Part shown: piece by piece, positions 1-3,641 of the stretch
How positions within the stretch are numbered: the first letter of the stretch is position 1
How the letters are laid out: every line of letters starts with the position of its first letter
Source: Candidatus Roizmanbacteria bacterium
GTDB taxonomy: Bacteria > Patescibacteriota > Microgenomatia > UBA1406 > GWC2-37-13
Assembly (NCBI GenBank): GCA_026395475.1
Contig: JAPLYQ010000154.1
Coordinates: forward strand, 1-5,412
Length of the DNA stretch: 5,412 bases
Direction of reading: 5' to 3'
Program-made: the position numbers and the translations under genes
Notes under the pieces: model-generated
Database searches by the model: none
Told to the model about the DNA's origin: nothing
What the model saw: only the letters and a program-made list of their open reading frames with translations

Positions 1-1
1 G

Positions 2-397
2 ATTGCATTTGATATAGATGAGTCAGTGTCGCTTGATGGCAATTCAGCTCCCTATATTTTGTACACATTTGTAAGAACACAAAGTATTATTTCCAAAGAG
101 AATGAAAATTCTGGAAACTATCCAAAAGAAATATCTGCAGATGAAAAACAAATGCTGAGACTTATCTTTCAATATACCGATAAAGTATATAAAGCTGCCT
201 CAACTTTGTCCCCCAATATTATTGCGGGATATTTGTATGATTTGTGTCGAGAATATAATTTGTTTTATCAAAAAAATCCTATTCTCAAAGCAGAGACAGA
301 TCAAAAGTATATTCTTCTTGTCATAACAAAAGCAGTCGGATCCATTATTAAGCATGGATATGATTTGCTCGGTATACAAACAGTTCAAAAAATGTAA
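2..397 (+). CDS. argS: Arginyl-tRNA synthetase, C-terminal part (5' end outside window)
   Basis: The reading frame is open from the window edge (first full codon at 2-4) to TAA at 395-397, giving 131 residues of a protein usually near 550. It charges tRNA-Arg with arginine in the cytosol. What is visible is the end of the catalytic core leading into the helical DALR anticodon-binding domain. The family-typical segment GNSAPYILYTFVRTQSI (residues 13-29) matches the G-N-[TS]-[AG]-P-Y-x-x-Y-x-x-x-R signature, and the end LLGIQTVQKM fits the usual ArgRS terminus ending in R/K-M. Within the signature, the position commonly occupied by Gln (PYxQY) is Leu here, a modest departure. A GTG at 26 lies in frame but is internal, because homology continues upstream of it. 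The HIGH and KMSKS-like catalytic motifs lie outside the window. radA follows after one base, so the two are probably co-transcribed and translationally coupled. Confidence 0.93.
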   Translation: MAFDIDESVSLDGNSAPYILYTFVRTQSIISKENENSGNYPKEISADEKQMLRLIFQYTDKVYKAASTLSPNIIAGYLYDLCREYNLFYQKNPILKAETDQKYILLVITKAVGSIIKHGYDLLGIQTVQKM

Positions 398-398
398 T

Positions 399-1028
399 AT
401 GGCCTACTATATCTGTTCATCATGTAGTTATGGAGCGGCTTCCTGGATTGGGAAATGCCCTGGATGTGGTGAATGGAATACGTTACAGCAAAAGAAAGAG
501 GAGTCACAAATTGTCAGAAAAAAGTCTACCCCAACACAGTTTTCTCCCCTAAAAAAAATTGATAAAACAAAATCTAACAGACAGTCTATGGGGATGTTTG
601 AGTTTGATCGAGTACTTGGAGGTGGATTGACTCCTGGCGAGGTAGTATTACTCTCGGGAGAACCTGGTATTGGAAAGTCTACTCTTCTTCTTCAAATCAT
701 TCAAAATGGGACCGCTATTTATGTATCGGGAGAAGAATCATTGAATCAAGTACAACATAGAGCAGAACGATTACACGCAAAAATTGAGCATATTTTATTT
801 TCGGATGAATCAAATATTGATCATATCCTTTCAGGCGTTGAAGCTCAAAAAAAAGCTCAACTTGTTATTCTAGACTCTATTCAAACACTCTATACAGAAG
901 ATGTTGAGACGCCCCCAGGAAGTATTAACCAGATAAAAGAAGTGATGAATCGGGTGATCACTTTTGCAAAAAAAAGTGGCATTCCCTTTCTCGTTATCGG
1001 GCATGTTACTAAGGATGGAGTTTCTTGA
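399..1028 (+). CDS. radA: RadA N-terminal fragment: zinc finger and RecA-like ATPase core
   Basis: This 209-residue open frame is the 5' piece of the broken radA. The four-cysteine zinc finger is complete (C6, C9, C20, C23, in CSSC and CPGC). Walker A is GEPGIGKST at 87-95, followed by the RadA-typical YVSGEES at 108-114 and Walker B LVILDS at 155-160. The conserved ETPPGSINQIKEV stretch follows at 170-182, and GHVTKDG at 201-207 ends the homology; the last two residues (VS) lie at or past the junction. I chose ATG 399 because the zinc finger begins immediately after it in all RadA proteins; the in-frame ATG at 354 lies inside argS and would add 15 unrelated residues. No Shine-Dalgarno sequence is visible before it, and the start sits one base after the argS stop, so re-initiation or coupling is likely. 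A product from this piece could bind ATP but would lack KNRFG and the Lon-like domain. Confidence 0.8.
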   Translation: MAYYICSSCSYGAASWIGKCPGCGEWNTLQQKKEESQIVRKKSTPTQFSPLKKIDKTKSNRQSMGMFEFDRVLGGGLTPGEVVLLSGEPGIGKSTLLLQIIQNGTAIYVSGEESLNQVQHRAERLHAKIEHILFSDESNIDHILSGVEAQKKAQLVILDSIQTLYTEDVETPPGSINQIKEVMNRVITFAKKSGIPFLVIGHVTKDGVS

Positions 1029-1428
1029 AGTACAGGCATTGGCAGTCCCCACCACACTTTCTATTCCCCGCAGAGTTGCAAAAGGAATAGATTTTAATCG
1101 AGTTCAACTTCTTATCGCAATTGCAAAGAAATATCTTAATCTGAAACTTGATAGTTATGACATATATTTCAATGTGGTTGGAGGTATACGAATTACCTCT
1201 CCTCTTGCGGATGTGGGAATTATCGCAGCTCTCTATTCTTCAGTCTTGTCTAAAATAGTAAAGACAAATCAAGTTTTTATCGGTGAAGTTGGGTTGCTTG
1301 GAGAAATTCGATCTGGCTATTTAGGAAAGAAAACAGCTACTGAAGCAAAACGACTGGGGTTAACTCCACTAGACCAAAAACATCTTTCTTCAATAAAAGA
1401 ATTGCAAAAATTTATTGTGTCTTCGTAA
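1015..1428 (+). CDS. radA: RadA C-terminal fragment: Lon protease-like domain
   Basis: This is the 3' piece of the broken radA, 137 residues from ATG 1015, overlapping the end of the N-terminal fragment by 14 bases in another frame. Homology begins at FLEVQALAVP (residues 3-12) and continues through PRRVAKGIDFNRV (18-30), NVVGGIRI (53-60), PLADVGII (63-70) and IGEVGLLGEIR (89-99), the hallmark blocks of the RadA Lon-like domain. That domain is a hexamerisation and DNA-contact module rather than a working protease. The C-terminus is somewhat shorter than usual. The ATG is only the first available in-frame codon near the junction, with no well-spaced ribosome-binding site; a longer reading from TTG 964 would add non-homologous residues. 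Independent translation is doubtful. Its last 17 bases overlap the convergent RodZ-like gene. Confidence 0.7.
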   Translation: MEFLEVQALAVPTTLSIPRRVAKGIDFNRVQLLIAIAKKYLNLKLDSYDIYFNVVGGIRITSPLADVGIIAALYSSVLSKIVKTNQVFIGEVGLLGEIRSGYLGKKTATEAKRLGLTPLDQKHLSSIKELQKFIVSS

Positions 1429-2035
1429 AAGTTTTTTCTAAGATGGTTTTTTTTCCATTTGCTCCAATCACTTCTATAGAAATTGGATTAATCTTTTGCT
1501 TAAGTGGCATTACATATTCAAACACTCCCTCTTTGTTTTGATATACCCGTTCGCCCATAATAGTAATCACTGCCTCTTTGTCTGTTTTACCGATTATTTT
1601 AATTGTTCTTTCTCTTTTGAAAGTGCTAGATTGTGGAGAAACAATTTGAATTGTTGGAGGCTTAAGAAATTGAAATAGTTGATAGGAAAAGTAGCCAATG
1701 AGTAATGCAAATGCGATAACAAAACCAGCAATAATTGTTTTTTTTGAGTCAGATGAAAGATAAGAACTGGAAACTTTTTCTTTAAATTTTATATCTTCGA
1801 TACGTTCGTATTCACGTCGAAAAAAAGCGAGTATTTTGCGTTCATCTAACTCTAAGAAGCGAGCATAATTTTTAAGGATACCGGTTACATAAATGCGAGA
1901 GGTAAATGTATCCCACCTATCTTCTTCAAGAGCGGAAATAAACTGTTCTCGTACTTTAATACGTTTTTCGACATCACGAAGAGATAATTTCTTTCTCTCG
2001 CGAGCATCCTTCAGGAGTTTTCCAACAGATAGCAT
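1412..2035 (-). CDS. RodZ-like protein: N-terminal HTH, one membrane helix, extracytoplasmic Ig-like domain
   Basis: The protein has 207 residues. Positions 1-75 form a RodZ-type helix-turn-helix (HTH_25 family), visible in GKLLKDARERKKLSLRDVE and in the SRIYVTGILKNYARFLELD stretch typical of this family. A basic segment precedes a single hydrophobic helix at about 101-124. The rest (about 127-205) is beta-rich, with SPQSSTF, IKIIGKTDKEAVITI and NPISIEVIGANGKK spaced like a glucodextranase-B/Ig-like fold. RodZ proteins of this layout link the cytoskeletal protein MreB to the cell-wall machinery; an N-in, C-out topology is inferred. I did not assign the symbol rodZ because the outer domain differs from that of E. 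coli and no MreB is in view. ATG 2035 fits the family's start; a weak GAG lies seven bases before it. The gene is 27 bases downstream of efp and is probably the last of the operon. Confidence 0.82.
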   Translation of the reverse strand: MLSVGKLLKDARERKKLSLRDVEKRIKVREQFISALEEDRWDTFTSRIYVTGILKNYARFLELDERKILAFFRREYERIEDIKFKEKVSSSYLSSDSKKTIIAGFVIAFALLIGYFSYQLFQFLKPPTIQIVSPQSSTFKRERTIKIIGKTDKEAVITIMGERVYQNKEGVFEYVMPLKQKINPISIEVIGANGKKTILEKTFTKTQ

Positions 2036-2062
2036 TATATTCTCGTAACTTGTAACGTGAGC

Positions 2063-2629
2063 TTATTCTTTTACACGCTCGCCGTATTCCCCTGTTTCCG
2101 GGTTGACTGTGATCATGTCTCCCACTTTTACAAATAGTGGAACCATGACGGTGACACCAGTTTCTACTTTTGCAGCTTTTTTTGCACCAGAAACTGTATC
2201 GCCTTTAATAGCTTCTTCAGTTTCAATAATCTTAAACTTTACTGAGACTGGAGGTCTCATAGTAAGAGGTTTATCGTCATACATATAGACATAATATCCA
2301 TTTCCTTCTTTCATGAAGTTGGCAACATCACCAACTATTGAGAGAGCGAGAGTGTACTGATTGTATGATCTTTGATCCATGAAGTATACATTTTCAGGGT
2401 CTTTATAGAGATATTCCATTTCAATACAAGAAACATCAAGAACATCTACATCTTCATTAGATTTGAAAGCGTAATCAATATTTTTATGAGTAATAAGATT
2501 TTTAATGCGGGCTTTCATGAGAGCTGATCCTTTTCCAGGAGAATAAAAATCCGCTTTCTGTACCTGCCAAATTGTTCCTTGGTGATTAATAAATTCCCCT
2601 TTTTTTAACGCGCCTGCATTAGTTTTCAT
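2063..2629 (-). CDS. efp: Translation elongation factor P
   Basis: At 188 residues this is a full-length EF-P, which binds between the ribosomal P and E sites and rescues ribosomes stalled on consecutive prolines. Domain I (about 1-64) is KOW-like and carries the loop YSPGKGSAL, in which K33 is the counterpart of E. coli Lys34, the tip residue that is lysylated in E. coli. Domains II and III are OB folds; the C-terminal signature is clear as KVETGVTVMVPLFVKVGD (about 154-171), followed by the usual VNPETGEYGER. The tip is lysine, so the arginine-rhamnosylation type is excluded, but no modification enzyme is in the window. The start at 2629 gives the standard N-terminus; no Shine-Dalgarno site is visible in its AT-rich leader, which includes a run of eight T on the coding strand. 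It lies 53 bases after dnaJ and 27 bases before the RodZ-like gene. Confidence 0.97.
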   Translation of the reverse strand: MKTNAGALKKGEFINHQGTIWQVQKADFYSPGKGSALMKARIKNLITHKNIDYAFKSNEDVDVLDVSCIEMEYLYKDPENVYFMDQRSYNQYTLALSIVGDVANFMKEGNGYYVYMYDDKPLTMRPPVSVKFKIIETEEAIKGDTVSGAKKAAKVETGVTVMVPLFVKVGDMITVNPETGEYGERVKE

Positions 2630-2674
2630 TTCAATATCAAAAAAAATAGTAATAAAGCTCTGTTCTGAACCTCT

Positions 2675-2703
2675 ATTGTATATCAGGACAATTCTTTCTG
2701 CAA
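2675..2703 (-). promoter_or_regulatory. Possible sigma-70-type promoter for efp and the RodZ-like gene
   Basis: On the minus strand TTGCAG (2703-2698) and TACAAT (2680-2675) are separated by exactly 17 bases. The -10 element matches TATAAT at five of six positions; the -35 matches only TTG of TTGACA. It overlaps the end of dnaJ and would give a leader of roughly 40 bases before the efp ATG. Such matches arise readily by chance in AT-rich DNA, so this is a weak candidate for an internal promoter. Confidence 0.25.
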
Positions 2704-3549
2704 CTCTTCCAGAAGCTTCTTAGACTTTGCAGACATCCGTTCTGGGACATCAATAACATACATAACGTACAAATCTCCTTTGTGTGCTTGTTGAGGATAG
2801 ACAATTCCATGCCCACGCAATCGAACTGTTGTCCCCGATTTTGTACCAGGTCTTACTCGAAGTTTTACTGTCTCATTATCAAGAGTTTCTATTTGTAGTT
2901 CTCCACCTAATGCTGCAAGTGGGAAAGATATTTTTTTCTCAATATATACATCTTGTCCTTCTCTTCTGAATCTACTATCCGGACGAACACGAACCAATAC
3001 ATCAAAGTCGTCAAAGCGAATTTTCATTCCATCATCTACTCCCGCTGGGATTTTTATGGTGTGATTTTTTCCTTTAATGACTGTCTCCTTTGCAACACCG
3101 TGAACTGCTTCTTGGAATGAAAGCTCCATCTGATATACGTCTCTACGTTTTCGCTGACGTCCAGACTGAGCTCCACCAAATCCAAAGAATTGTTCGAAAA
3201 TATCAAAAGGATCTCCTCCACCAAAGTCTACTCCTTCAAATGGGTTTCCTCCACCGTTTGATGAGTAGGTGTATGAAAATGGACCTTGTCTTTGCTGATT
3301 TGCTGCACCTTGTGAATGGCTTCCAAATCCACCCTTTTCAAATCCTTCTTTTCCATATTGATCATACATTTGCTTCTTATTTGCGTCAGATAGCACTTCA
3401 TATGCCTTATTTATTTCTTTAAATTTGGTAGATGCCTCTGGAGATTTATTACGATCTGGATGCCACTGTAAAGCCTGCTTGCGATATGCAGCTTTAATTT
3501 CAGCTTCTGTTGCTCCTTTTTTTATTCCCAGTAATTCGTAATAATCCAT
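2683..3549 (-). CDS. dnaJ: DnaJ-family co-chaperone, zinc-finger-less (class B / CbpA-like)
   Basis: This 288-residue Hsp40 delivers clients to DnaK and stimulates its ATPase. The J domain occupies 1-70 with the essential HPD at 30-32 and the typical EINKAYEVLSD at 45-55. A Gly/Phe-rich linker runs from about 71 to 130. Substrate-binding C-terminal domains start at about 137 (MELSFQEAVHG). The four CxxCxGxG zinc-binding repeats of classical DnaJ are absent, making it class B like CbpA. Domain I is also compressed: IPAGVDDGMKIRF passes straight into DDFDVLVRVRPDSRFRREG, where most homologues have about 13 more residues around a GxGE...GDLY loop. Domain II is regular, with RPGTKSGTTVRLRGHG at 233-248 and KGDLYV at 257-262. 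It lies directly downstream of dnaK, which supports its being the main DnaK partner here. No Shine-Dalgarno sequence precedes ATG 3549. The symbol dnaJ is used loosely; cbpA is an alternative name. Confidence 0.93.
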   Translation of the reverse strand: MDYYELLGIKKGATEAEIKAAYRKQALQWHPDRNKSPEASTKFKEINKAYEVLSDANKKQMYDQYGKEGFEKGGFGSHSQGAANQQRQGPFSYTYSSNGGGNPFEGVDFGGGDPFDIFEQFFGFGGAQSGRQRKRRDVYQMELSFQEAVHGVAKETVIKGKNHTIKIPAGVDDGMKIRFDDFDVLVRVRPDSRFRREGQDVYIEKKISFPLAALGGELQIETLDNETVKLRVRPGTKSGTTVRLRGHGIVYPQQAHKGDLYVMYVIDVPERMSAKSKKLLEELQKELS

Positions 3550-3575
3550 AGAAAATACATTTTATCATGCTTAAA

Positions 3576-3613
3576 CAAAACGAGATCCCGACTTGCGTCA
3601 GGATGACGTTTTG
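3576..3613 (-). repeat. REP-like inverted repeat / possible attenuator between dnaK and dnaJ
   Basis: Outer arms CAAAACG (3576-3582) and CGTTTTG (3607-3613) are perfectly complementary. A two-by-two mismatch separates them from inner arms ATCCCGAC (3585-3592) and GTCAGGAT (3597-3604). On the minus strand, the dnaK-dnaJ transcript, the single inner mismatch becomes a G-U wobble and the loop is GCAA, a GNRA tetraloop closed by a C-G pair. The hairpin is then followed by UUU and A-rich sequence, so it resembles a weak intrinsic terminator or a stabilising/processing hairpin. The GTCATCC...GGGATCTC core resembles REP-type palindromes that I recall from many bacterial genomes; only one copy is in this window. 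Structure is seen directly; the function is inferred. Confidence 0.65.
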
Positions 3614-3625
3614 GTTTTTAACCAA
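3611..3625. repeat. Short AT-rich inverted repeat after dnaK
   Basis: TTGGTT (3611-3616) and AACCAA (3620-3625) form a perfect six-base stem with a three-base loop. It shares three bases with the neighbouring 38-base hairpin, so in RNA the two could compete or stack. It is AT-rich and may be fortuitous. Confidence 0.35.
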
Positions 3626-3641
3626 TTTAACTAATTTAACT
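3618..3641 (-). repeat. 9-base tandem repeat giving three in-frame stop codons at the end of dnaK
   Basis: On the minus strand the unit AGTTAAATT occurs twice in a row (3641-3633 and 3632-3624) and is followed by a degenerate GGTTAA. Because the unit is nine bases and contains TAA, stop codons fall in the dnaK frame at 3638-3636, 3629-3627 and 3620-3618. This could be a back-up termination signal or simple tandem duplication of the stop region. Confidence 0.7.

Larger units (their letters stand above)
399..1428 (+). pseudogene. radA: DNA repair protein RadA, disrupted by an internal out-of-frame deletion
   Basis: Intact RadA (Sms) is a RecA-like ATPase of about 450 residues that promotes branch migration during recombinational repair. 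Here the frame starting at ATG 399 carries the zinc finger and RecA core and runs to the conserved GHVTKDG, then stops at TGA 1026-1028. The Lon-like C-terminal domain resumes one frame away with EFLEVQAL. Compared with E. coli RadA as I recall it, about 84 codons are missing between these two blocks, and the missing length must be 2 modulo 3. The lost part includes the KNRFG motif needed for RadA function, so even a frame-corrected protein should be defective. The flanks show no insertion sequence. Alternatives are a genuine pseudogene, a strain-variable deletion, or an assembly error. The identity is very secure; biological inactivation is likely but depends on the assembly being right. Confidence 0.85.

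Noticed and set aside
1026..1028. TGA in radA read as a sense codon (recoded glycine, as in Gracilibacteria)
   Set aside because: Reading through it stays in a frame without RadA homology and soon meets another stop; the lesion is a deletion plus frame change, and a TGA also ends dnaJ at the expected place.
1425..1460. T-runs after the radA stop as an intrinsic terminator
   Set aside because: No GC-containing stem precedes the T-runs on either strand, and the region is coding for the RodZ-like protein.
2044..2057. Direct repeat GTAAC-TT-GTAAC just upstream of the RodZ-like start, considered as an operator
   Set aside because: Only five bases per unit, not a true dyad, and RodZ-type HTH domains generally act in protein contacts rather than DNA binding.
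3090..3422. Plus-strand open frame of 110 codons opposite dnaJ
   Set aside because: It overlies the conserved J domain, Gly/Phe linker and start of the C-terminal domain of DnaJ on the other strand and has no recognisable protein features.
3550..3575. TAAAAT before dnaJ as a -10 element
   Set aside because: No -35-like hexamer at suitable spacing; AT-rich leaders give such matches by chance.
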